Of a DNA stretch of 64,000 nt, positions 55,663 to 64,000 are shown in pieces. This DNA is from Daphnia pulex (Eukaryota > Arthropoda > Branchiopoda > Diplostraca > Daphniidae). A program made the translations under genes and the position numbers. A model generated the notes under the pieces. It saw only the letters and a list, made by a program, of their open reading frames with translations, was not told the DNA's origin and did no database searches. The stretch spans positions 11,461,001-11,525,000 of the forward strand of contig NC_060026.1 of NCBI RefSeq assembly GCF_021134715.1. The letters are read 5' to 3'. How positions within the stretch are numbered: position 1 is the stretch's first letter; every line of letters begins with the position of its first letter.

Positions 55663-56561
55663 TTGATGAACGACGAGGACGGCCTACGCGATTGGATAAC
55701 GAAAAATCCCGAAGACGTCGAAAAACGTTTTCGTGATAAAACGCCACTTCTCATGGCCGTGAAATTCGACTCTTATGAATGCTTTACTGTACTACTAGAC
55801 CACAACACTAATATTGAAGAATCGAATTTTAAACATGAAACAATCCTGGTTATCACCGTAAGACTAAATCGCACTAAAATGTTTAAAGACCAAAGAACGC
55901 AAATATGCGTATCCAAGATCGCATGTCAAGAACAATTCTGGAAATACTGATTTCCAAAGACGACGTCGAAGCAATTCAATTCATCCATCTGCAACGTGGA
56001 ACTCTATTGCTACATGACTTGCACAACATGGAATTTCCCCTAACCTTAGCTGTAAGCTATCAGGCCGAGAAATGTATCAGTTACATACTAAGTCTCAAAC
56101 CAAACGCACAAACTTTCCTTATACATCGGAAATTCAGCTGCCCTATTTCAGCAGCCATCCGCAAAAACGACTTACAAACTTTAACTTCATTGGTACAGCT
56201 AGAAGATTTTGGATATGTTATAAACAAACGTATACACAAATCAGTATCCTATATTCACCTTGCCGTTGAGCGAGCAAAGCCTCAAATTGTAGAGCTTTTA
56301 CTAAACAATAACGCTGCTGTAAACCTACGTGACAATAACGGAAACACACCAACACATTACGTTAAAGATGTTCCGACTCTTAAAATTCTAATTAACCACG
56401 GAGCTCGCCTTGACATGGTGAACAAGTCAGGCGATACCCCACTACAGACAGCGGAAAAGGAGAAAAGGAATTGCATTTATCATTACCTTCGTTTGTATTC
56501 AGCCATAATTCAAGCGCGTCCACAGACCTTCTTCAACGAGCATTTTGGAGGATACTACTGA
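55663..56561 (+). pseudogene. Ankyrin-repeat gene in two overlapping frames
   Basis: Two frames, 55663-55950 and 55905-56561, each read as ankyrin repeats (TPLLMAVKFDSYECFTVLLD in the first; VELLLNNNAAVNLRDNNGN, then TPTHYVKDVPTLKILINHGA, in the second). About six repeats in total. The frames overlap by 45 bases, so a frameshift near 55890-55910, or an unrecognised intron, divides the gene. It begins 190 bases after the envelope-like gene on the same strand. Ankyrin proteins bind other proteins; the partner is unknown. Ankyrin genes are not a normal part of gypsy elements. Confidence 0.75.
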
Positions 56562-56579
56562 GAGCGCCTACGGCAAGGA

Positions 56580-56951
56580 ATGGAAGATGGCAATGTTCCC
56601 CCCTCTCACAATTACTCTTTCGATACACTTGATTTGGACCCTCTTCCATCATTATTTGATGAGTTACCTCCCCTAGAAGAAGCTCCAATAACATCACGAC
56701 TGGAAGTCAACACGTGTCGACAAGTGAGAGCAACCACTTCTTTTCTAGGACAACGACAAATACCGGAGACCACTGGACAAGACGAAATATATCGACAGCA
56801 AAGCTCGAGACCCGCCTTAAAAGTTCGCCATGTACAACGCTTATTGGAACAATTAAACTCAAAACCATCGCCGTCTCATAAACGTGAAAATGAATATTTA
56901 CAACCAACTGAAAGTGAATCGGAAGAAAGTGATTTAAACCATATTGAATAG
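56580..56951 (+). CDS. Small acidic ORF (123 aa), unknown
   Basis: Unrecognised. Starts 19 bases after the ankyrin ORF. The N-terminal 40 residues are acidic with spaced Leu/Phe (DTLDLDPLPSLFDELPPLEE), resembling an acidic activation domain. The middle is basic/Gln-rich, and the end is acidic and Ser-rich (ESESEESD). May be a regulatory protein of the element (inference only). Confidence 0.45.
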   Translation: MEDGNVPPSHNYSFDTLDLDPLPSLFDELPPLEEAPITSRLEVNTCRQVRATTSFLGQRQIPETTGQDEIYRQQSSRPALKVRHVQRLLEQLNSKPSPSHKRENEYLQPTESESEESDLNHIE

Positions 56952-57567
56952 ATTTTGTTAAAAAAAAAAAAGACATGAACAAAAGGAAATAACCTGACCA
57001 CAAACTTCTTTAAATTTGTACTTTAAAACTTTAATTTTTTCCACTTATCATCAATGAGTTTGTATGTCGATTTGCCTACTTGATTTTCCCTTTCTTAAAG
57101 GATTCAAATCTTACTTCAATCGCATAAATTGTAACTTTCATTTTGGATTTACCGTTTGAAAAAACAAAACTTTCTCTTTTTATACACACAGTCTTCAGCT
57201 ATCACATTTTACCTGTATCACTAAATCACCACATGAATCTTTCTCTTTTGACCCGTGTTACCGCTATCCTACATATACATCCTTTAGCATGTCCCGCACC
57301 AGTATATCATCCGTAGAAAACAAAGTTCTATACGCTATGTGTTCGAATCGACATACAAAAAGGACACAGTGCGTCTAACAACATTTAACCATTTTTTTTT
57401 TCACATGACATCTTTTAATACTTTACCTTAACAACCTTATATCCTTCGCCTAGACAAAGGCGAATGTATTGCGCATCATCTTTTGACCTATTTTGGAAGA
57501 CAAAGATAGCCGTGGTATTTAAAAACAGCAACAACCGCACTGTACCACACTCGCAATTTAGTTTACA
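56952..57567 (+). other. Non-coding spacer with possible promoter
   Basis: No gene seen. A TATTTAAAA box near 57519 is about 50 bases upstream of the next start, so the following ORF may have its own promoter. Confidence 0.4.
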
Positions 57568-58359
57568 ATGTGTGAAGACGCAACTGTTCTAAAGAAGACT
57601 TTTGCCCTTACGGCTCAACGCCGGAAAGGAACAATTGTGATCCTAGACGTGCAAGCAAAAATCAGGAGAATTCCGGCAAAAATCATCTCCGACACCGAAG
57701 AAAAAGTGGAGATCACCACAGACCCCCGCTATCTACCGGGCATCGAGCAATCGGTAGGGTTTGTGATTGAACAGATAAAAGAAGAGGCCGCTGACAGTGA
57801 AGAAGAACAGGGAGAGGCGACGGTTGACGACGGGCCTGTCCAACAACCGGAGGACGTTGCAGAAGCCGAAGATGATCAGGAAGAAGAAGAAGCCAAAGAA
57901 AACGTCGCGACAGATCAAAATAACGAGCAGACCAACCACCAGACCCTCATCATCGACCTCACACTCAGCGACAGCGAGGACGACGAGGACGACGAGGACG
58001 ACAAAGACAGCATACTAAGCGACACCACGGAGGTAAACCCAGACATCCCCAGTGCAGTCCCGTTAGCCGCTCCGCCTATAAATCATCCGACACCACAGCC
58101 GCCGACAATGGAATATCCAGATTCGGCCCAGAAGGAGAGGATCCCATCACCATCCCCTCCGTGTTATCATCCACCCCAACATTTCCAAAATATGTACAAC
58201 CCACCCATTATGTTGCGAAGTGAAGGGGAGTACTACGCCCAGCGGGAGGTACTGATCCAACAGTACCTGAGAGACAGCTTGGATTTATACTACAAGTATG
58301 AATTCCAGGCCCTCAAACTGAAAAGGGCTCGGGATGTACTCACCAACCGTAAGTACTGA
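57568..58359 (+). CDS. Acidic accessory protein with SUMO-interaction-like motif (263 aa)
   Basis: Family not recognised. The N-terminal 60 residues look folded (KKTFALTAQRRKGTIVIL). A Glu-rich central region leads to LIIDLTLSDSEDDEDDEDD, a textbook hydrophobic-plus-acidic SUMO-interaction motif (about residues 129-147). A Pro-rich stretch follows, then a helical C-terminus (DSLDLYYKYEFQALKLKRAR). A decayed relative with the same two ends is at 61241-61451, antisense. It lies between the envelope/ankyrin block and the polypurine tract of the downstream LTR, so it is probably a retroelement gene. Confidence 0.65.
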   Translation: MCEDATVLKKTFALTAQRRKGTIVILDVQAKIRRIPAKIISDTEEKVEITTDPRYLPGIEQSVGFVIEQIKEEAADSEEEQGEATVDDGPVQQPEDVAEAEDDQEEEEAKENVATDQNNEQTNHQTLIIDLTLSDSEDDEDDEDDKDSILSDTTEVNPDIPSAVPLAAPPINHPTPQPPTMEYPDSAQKERIPSPSPPCYHPPQHFQNMYNPPIMLRSEGEYYAQREVLIQQYLRDSLDLYYKYEFQALKLKRARDVLTNRKY

Positions 58360-58747
58360 GAAACTATTCAATTAATTTTTTTTAGTACTGAAGGTTCGTG
58401 AAGCGTTCCATTACATTACTTATCAACATTCCATTAAATACCGCATTGTAGTTCTTATGTTATTCCTGTACTATGCTTCTATTTTTATACTTATATTTTA
58501 GCTATTCAAATTGTTATGCAAAATGCTTATTTTCTGTTCGAAAAATTATGCAATGTTTTGTTATTGCATTATTTACACATTTATCCAAAGGTGATGGTAT
58601 TATGTTTCCCACTGTATTCAATTTAATCATACATATATACACTTAATAGTAGTATTAGCAGCATACAAAAAATTTTCTCTTGCATGTATTGAAACTTACT
58701 ACCAAACTACTCGAAACAAAAATGGTTTCCTTCCCCGACCAAACTTC
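58360..58747. other. Spacer before the polypurine tract
   Basis: AT-rich; no gene supported. Confidence 0.4.
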
Positions 58748-58764
58748 TGCGGAAGGGAGAGGAG
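58748..58764 (+). other. Polypurine tract
   Basis: GGAAGGGAGAGGAG directly before TGTAATGAC, the LTR start; marks the 3' end of the upstream element. Confidence 0.65.
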
Positions 58765-59131
58765 TGTAATGACTTGTGTGAAGACCTGGCCTACTGCTTG
58801 TAGTATAGAGCAATCTACTACGCAGTATCCCAAGGTCAATCTACTACGCCGTACCTCAAGGTCGCTGTACTACGCAGTACCTTGATGGCTTTCTCTATTG
58901 CACCATCTCACCTGTTGCCTATGCAACTACATCCGGGATTGCGCCACACTCTGCAGTGATGGTGCAATCCCCACCACCTTGATAACTGTCTATAAAAGCC
59001 CGACACTCTGTTCATCCAGCAGAGTCGTACCCGGCATTGTAACCCAACAACTACGTTAATACAAATACTTGCAAAGAACACTGTCTCCTCCTCGTTATTT
59101 GGTTATCCAGAACTATTGTAAAATCATCACA
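58765..59131 (+). repeat. Gypsy LTR, 367 bp
   Basis: TGTAATGACTTG at the start and ATCATCACA at the end. Contains CTATAAAAGCCCGACACTC as TATA region and three imperfect copies of a CTACTACGCAGTACC motif at about 58815-58880. Diverged from the 43-kb LTR. It abuts internal pol sequence directly instead of a primer-binding site. Confidence 0.7.
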
Positions 59132-61198
59132 GCAGAAACAGCTCACAATTTGACAGAACTAACGAAGAAAGCTTCGAAATGGGAATGGGGAGAAAAAGAG
59201 AGGGACGCCTTTCAAAGTATCAAAAAGTGTTTAACCAGCAATCCACTCCTAAGGTACTCAGACTTTACCCGGGAATTTATAGTCTATGCGGACGCTTCAG
59301 GATACGGGATTGGTGCAGTATTAGCACAGGTACAATATATTCCCCCATCAGAAATGGATCCGACAGCATTACATGGAGAACACGAAGTAGTAATAGCGTA
59401 TACATCAAGACATTTAATAGACCGAGAACAAGATTACCCAATTTCAGAGAAAGAATGCTTAGCAATAGTGCACGCACTTGCACATTTTAGACCATATCTA
59501 TATGGTAGAACATTCAAAGTTTTTACAGATCATCAGCCGTTAGAAGCGCTAAAGAATAAAAAAGACCCCCACGGAAGATTAGCCCGATGGAGGTACGAGA
59601 TGAATGAATATGATATGGATATTATTTACCGACCTGGCCAGGAAAATCAAAACGCAGACGCTCTAAGTAGACAGCCACTTCCCACATTAGGCGTAATATT
59701 AGTGAAACCCAAAGCAATGCAGAATAATTGGATAGAAGCACAGAATAATGATGACTATTGTAAAGAGATTATTTCAACACTGAACGAACGCAATAATAGA
59801 GCAACAACAGAATTCCATTTTGATAATTCAGGACTATTAGTAACATTTGATGGAAAAATAGTAGTACCAAAAGAGAAAATAGCAGATGTTTTAAAAATGA
59901 ACCACGATCACATGTTAGCAGGACACTTAGGAATAGCGAAGAGCTTAGCGAGGATAAAACGCCAATACCTTTGGCCCGGACTAGGCAAAGACGTAAAGTC
60001 ATATGTGAGCAATTGCATCACATGTGCTAAACGTAAAGCCTACGGATCAAATAAAGCCCCACTTAAGCCGTTGCCCCCAGTTGAAAAAGTTTGGGAACAG
60101 ATAGCAATGGACATAGTAGGACCGGTTACGGAGAGTAGTAGTGGAAATAAGTACATATTAGTTCTGTCCGATTACGCAAGTAGATACGTAATGACAATTC
60201 CAATGAAAAATCAGAAAGCATATACTATAGCTGAACACCTAGTGAAAAAGGTGTATACCAAATTCGGTCCACCACAAAGAGTACTGACGGATAGAGGAAC
60301 AAATTTTCTTTCAAAACCAATTTCGAGTATCTGTTTATTATTTAAAATCGAACAAATCAAGACAACTAGTTATCATCCACAGACCGATGGTCTGGTAGAA
60401 AGATTTAATAGAACACTGTGTGACATGCTTGCTTGCTATGTTAACGAGAAACCAGAATCTTGGGATCAATACCTCGATTTTGTAACTTTCGCCTATAACA
60501 CTTCGCAACAGACAACCATTAATAGCTGTCATTTTTATCTATTCTTTAAACGCAATCCAGTGATACCTAACGACATCTCAGTAAACACAGACATACCCGT
60601 CTTTGACGACGACGACGACGATTACGAAAGACAATGGCATACAGCTTTAGAGCTGTCTAGGGAAAATCTTCGAAAAGTACAAGGAAAACAAAAGCAGCTG
60701 TACGACCAAGGAAGTAAATTAATTGTATATAAAGTAAACGATCACGTACTTTTGAAAGCACACGCGACCACAGGGAAGTTCAGTAATAGATGGATAGGAC
60801 CGTATATAATCTCTAGAAAGGTCTCTGATCTAAATTATGAGATAACTAAAATAGCAGACGAGGCTGAAGCCGTAACTAAGTTCATAGTACATGTAAACCG
60901 ATTGAAATTAGTCTCAGCACGCCCCAATGAAATAGTTTTCGCAGAGACTAAAACAAAGGTCGTTAAACGAAGAGGCAGACCCCGAAAAGGAAACAAAGTT
61001 GATGGGATTCCTAAGCGTAAAGTAGGACGTCCGCGTCTATTTAAACAGAACGCAGTGATAATTCCTAAACGTAGAGGCCGAAAACCTAAACAGCCGCAAC
61101 CCCAACCAGATACAATTCCAAACGCACCAAACTCTGACACTAATGTGCAGACCCCTATTATAGTAAATCATAGATACAATTTAAGGCGTAGAAATTAG
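59132..61198 (+). pseudogene. 5'-truncated gypsy pol (RNase H and integrase)
   Basis: Open frame of about 700 codons (the first in-frame ATG lies in the LTR at 59069). It starts at the end of the RT domain; gag, protease and RT catalytic parts are missing. RNase H (YADASGYGIGAVLAQ), integrase zinc finger and the Asp-Asp-Glu triad (MDIVGP, LTDRGT, LVERFNR) are all visible, with a C-terminal KRRGRPRK basic region ending YNLRRRN. Uninterrupted in this part, so a young deletion derivative. Same family as pol at 46421, diverged. Confidence 0.85.
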
Positions 61199-61240
61199 AC
61201 ATATAACATTATTAATAAGTTTGTGTTTTCTGGGAAAAAA

Positions 61241-61451
61241 TTAATAGTATTGACGTCTGGCTCGCTTTAGTTGTTGAGCTTGGAACTCGTATTTGTAATA
61301 CAAGTCCAAGCTGTCTCGATTGTATTGGCGGATTAAATCACGCCGATGAAATCGGTACTCTGCCTCACTCAGACAAAAGGGTAACTGTACCCTCCTGTTG
61401 TTGACTCGTCAAGGCGAAAGTCTTCTCGAGAATTGTTCTTTGTTCAGCCAT
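61241..61451 (-). pseudogene. Antisense remnant of the 263-aa accessory gene family
   Basis: On the minus strand an N-terminal piece (EKTFALTSQQQEGTV) and a C-terminal piece (RDSLDLYYKYEFQA) match the two ends of the protein at 57568-58359. The middle is deleted and the pieces are in different frames. It lies between truncated pol and the LTR, opposite to pol. Confidence 0.75.
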
Positions 61452-61545
61452 GATGTGAATTTTTAGACGACTGTTGGTTTTGACTTTGGAAGTCATGTAA
61501 AATGTATTTACTCGTGTATCCTTCCTCCCAACAAAAAAGATCCAC

Positions 61546-61560
61546 CGGGAAGGGGAGGAG
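61546..61560 (+). other. Polypurine tract
   Basis: GGGAAGGGGAGGAG just before TGTAACAAC. Confidence 0.6.
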
Positions 61561-61908
61561 TGTAACAACTCGCCCCTCCCACTTCACACTTCTAGTAGAG
61601 GCAAAGCAACTCACACCTGCTTGACGCTCTACTAGGCATTCTGCCCCAGCCTTTCTCTTCATTGGCCGTGAATGATCGCTGGACCAAATCTCCTACTTTC
61701 CTTTCTTTGTGTTTGTCTATTGGACCATAACCATTGGTTATGGTGCAATATGTTTCCACGAGTTTCTCTTTGTCTTCACCCACTATAAAAGCCCGACGTC
61801 TGCCTAGTCCCGGCAGATCGTCACCGGCAGCTGGACCCCTTCTCTTGGTAAATACAACAGTTCTACAAGTTACTCTTTGTATTGTGTGTGTTATTGTGTA
61901 TCATCACA
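61561..61908 (+). repeat. Gypsy LTR, about 348 bp
   Basis: TGTAACAACTC to ATCATCACA, with a CTATAAAAGCCCGACG TATA region and GGCAG repeats. Again joined directly to internal pol sequence. Confidence 0.7.
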
Positions 61909-61909
61909 C

Positions 61910-62418
61910 AAGCATACAATATGACCTTTATGCACCGTCCTGGCCAGGAGAATCAGAATGCAGATGGTTGAGTAGACAACCACTTCCAGTAATAGGCGCT
62001 ATATTAAAACTCGAAGTAATGTAAAACGATTGGATAGCAGCACAACGTAATGACGACTATTGCAAAGAAATAATTCGACTTATTAATGAATGTGAAAACG
62101 ACACACAAGAATTTCACTTTAATACTGCAGGATTATTAGGAACTTACGATGGAAAATCGTAGTATACCAAAAGAAAAGGTAGAAGAAATACTTAAAATGA
62201 ATCATGACCACATGTTAGCAGGACATTTAGGAGTAGCAAAGAGCTTAGCGAGCATAAAACGCCATTACCTTTGGCCCGGACTAGGCAACGACGTTAAAAC
62301 ATATGTGAGCAATTGCATCAGATGTGCTAAACGCAAAGCCTTCGGCTCAATTAAAGCACCACTTAAACCGTTGCCACCTGTAACCAAAGTTTGGGAACAG
62401 ATCGCCATGGATGTAGTT
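61910..62418 (+). pseudogene. Gypsy RNase H-integrase fragment
   Basis: About 510 bases homologous to 48305-48810 of the 46-kb pol, with a stop early on and a frameshift near 62155. The integrase zinc-finger part (62149-62430) is readable. It breaks off at the first integrase Asp region into an LTR piece. Confidence 0.75.
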
Positions 62419-62458
62419 AGCACCACATCCTGGTGATGGTGCAACTGCCTGTGTATTG

Positions 62459-62792
62459 TGTAATGAGCATAACAGCTCATACGACAAGCAAACTGGAAAG
62501 ACAATAACAAGTTCTAACTCTTTGACTCGCCCTCCTTTACCAAGAGACCGGAACCATTCACGCCCCGATTTAATTGGGATGTTTATGTATGTTACCTTCC
62601 CCCATCCGAGTATAAATACTCGTGGATTTGGCACTTGAAGTCAGAGTTCTCTCGGCTCTCCTTCAAGCTCCAGCTCCAGAGTAAGATTTACCTTTCATAT
62701 ACTTTTCTATTGTGTACTTGTATGCATGGTATGTACTGTAGACTGAATACATGGTAAGCAATTAAGTACTCTACAATTGTATCGATGTTACA
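62459..62792 (+). repeat. Second LTR of the TGTAATGAG family
   Basis: Starts TGTAATGAGCATAAC, ends GATGTTACA. Shares the TATAAATACTC region, TTCTATTGTGTACT and GAATACATGG blocks with 41074-41404. The short piece before it (62419-62448) is part of the other LTR family. Confidence 0.6.
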
Positions 62793-62802
62793 ACAACTAA
62801 CT

Positions 62803-62834
62803 CAATATTTGGGAAATATACTCTGCTAGCTGGG
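62803..62834. repeat. Isolated 32-bp end of the CCCAGCTAGCA fold-back element
   Basis: Identical to the right end at 27731-27762, with the rest of the element absent. Confidence 0.7.
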
Positions 62835-62835
62835 A

Positions 62836-63135
62836 TGTACCAAACCAACTCAAAAATCTTGTTAAAACTGTATGCTAAAAACCTACGCAGCCCAAACGAC
62901 AGGCAGGTCACAGCAGATCAGAGAAGAAATTGTTGCAATTACGGAATTACAAAGCAATAGCGTTACGTTTTCCATGATAAATGCACCGCGAGAGCACCTA
63001 AGAAACTTCTTAAGAAAACATCGGTTACCCAAGGCCCATAGGCACCCATAACTTTCTAAACGTTTTATTTTGAGAAGGAAAGACACTTCTTTGTAGCAAG
63101 ACGGGAACCGACAGCTCTTATAGCAAGTCGGCCCC
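62836..63135 (+). repeat. Retroelement 3' internal segment, second copy
   Basis: Near-identical to 27764-28063, with the same 53-codon open frame and the same LTR following. Confidence 0.55.
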
Positions 63136-63449
63136 TGTTAACCTTGATGGTGTGATTGCGCTGGATGGTGCAATTGTAACTGAACCACCCAACTAACACC
63201 TTTCTCTTCTTGCACAATCACATCCTGGTGATGGTGCAACTGTATCTGAGTATATCTGTACCTTCGTTGCAATGACTAACTCTAAGTATAAAAGCCCACG
63301 CTCTGCCTCATCCCGGCAGAGTCGTCCCGGAAGTGTACTCCCCAACAGTGATAATACAAGTATCCTTTTTAACTCTTACTCAGTGTTTGTGTTAGTTCAG
63401 TATTGAGTATAACTTAAGTGTTAGTGTATATTGTGATCTGATCATCACA
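63136..63449 (+). repeat. Gypsy LTR, 314 bp, uninterrupted
   Basis: TGTTAACC to ATCATCACA, with the CTAAGTATAAAAGCCC TATA-box. Gives the empty site for the insertion in copy A. No primer-binding site follows; an ankyrin fragment does. Confidence 0.75.
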
Positions 63450-63451
63450 AC

Positions 63452-63568
63452 GGTAAAGTAAAGGTATTATTGTCTGATACCTTGGATAAGGTATTACACT
63501 ATATAAGGAGAAGTTTCGACATCACCGAGTTACTACTATTTCACGGTGCTGACGTCAATATATTTTGA
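63452..63568 (+). pseudogene. Ankyrin-repeat fragment abutting an LTR
   Basis: 38 codons ending ITELLLFHGADVNIF and a stop, the classic second helix and turn of an ankyrin repeat. It starts two bases after the LTR, with no start codon of its own. Confidence 0.55.
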
Positions 63569-64000
63569 AGACCTAGTATTAGTTACCAGTAATACATTCC
63601 TTGTGAGAGAAAAAAAAACACTTTGCTGAAATTGCTATTCCGTGTTTGTTACTTCGTATTTTGATACACTGAGTCTTACGTTGTGTAGCGTTTATAATAC
63701 GATACATAATATACGATCAAATTAAAATTTGTCACAGAACAAATAAATGGTGATCCCCGCATAAATTGATTTTCTGTAATATTTTCAGCAACGCCATCTG
63801 GCGATAAAGTAACTAGTTTTTAATCCAATTTTCATCAACGCCATCTAGCGATAAAGTCACTAGTTTTTAATCCAACTAACTGTGTTTTCACAATTTTTTT
63901 TATTAATTACATTAATTATTTAACCGCTAGATTGGTCACGTGTACTTACAACATCAATCTGAGAAAAAATCGAGAAAGTCTGTACGACACGATTGGAACA
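63569..64000. other. Window end with short tandem repeat
   Basis: No gene. Two copies of a 47-base unit with CAACGCCATCTGGCGATAAA at 63784-63878. Confidence 0.45.

Overview
The window looks like nuclear DNA of an arthropod, most likely a branchiopod crustacean of the Daphnia type. The left half has intron-rich genes with very short introns (about 55-110 bp), a cluster of chitin-binding cuticle proteins, and orthologues of conserved animal genes. No bacterial-style operons or ribosome binding sites are present. The organism assignment is inference; no sequence search was run.

Bases 1-12.7 kb carry three tandem minus-strand cuticle genes (263-2993, 4124-5421, 7196-9070). All three split the signal peptide after codon 2 and carry one chitin-binding Rebers-Riddiford domain followed by a different low-complexity tail. 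A single-exon membrane protein of unknown role (11616-12650) follows. Bases 13.3-23.9 kb are a compact housekeeping block: FBXL4 (minus) and GATAD1 (plus) are head to head, CDK1 (plus) and eIF3f (minus) are tail to tail, and eIF3f and ADA2B (plus) are head to head 300 bp apart. For these genes I traced the exons, and the summed coding lengths are whole numbers of codons.

From about 24 kb to the end the window is a nested pile of mobile elements. There are at least two families of Ty3/gypsy LTR elements (gag copies near 30, 36 and 45 kb; pol at 46.4-49.7, 59.1-61.2 and 61.9-62.4 kb; several LTRs). An intron-containing Tc1-like DNA transposon lies at 38005-40163. Several non-autonomous elements carry diagnostic inverted ends and duplicated target sites. 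Many of these are inserted inside one another, and several carry tRNA-like sequences.

The most unusual part is 43.7-58.8 kb. A gypsy-type gag-pol is followed by a 1297-residue envelope-like glycoprotein gene (51580-55473) with a signal peptide, a dibasic cleavage-type site, five beta-trefoil (ricin-B-like) repeats, a mucin-like threonine tract and a C-terminal membrane anchor. Then come a broken ankyrin-repeat gene, a small acidic ORF, and a 263-residue acidic protein with a SUMO-interaction-like motif, ending at a polypurine tract and an LTR. A decayed relative of the last protein lies antisense in the neighbouring element (61241-61451), and an ankyrin fragment abuts another LTR at 63452. 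The accessory genes therefore seem to travel with this retroelement family. Gag and protease carry breaks and the pol 3' end is split by a nested transposon, so this copy is unlikely to be autonomous.
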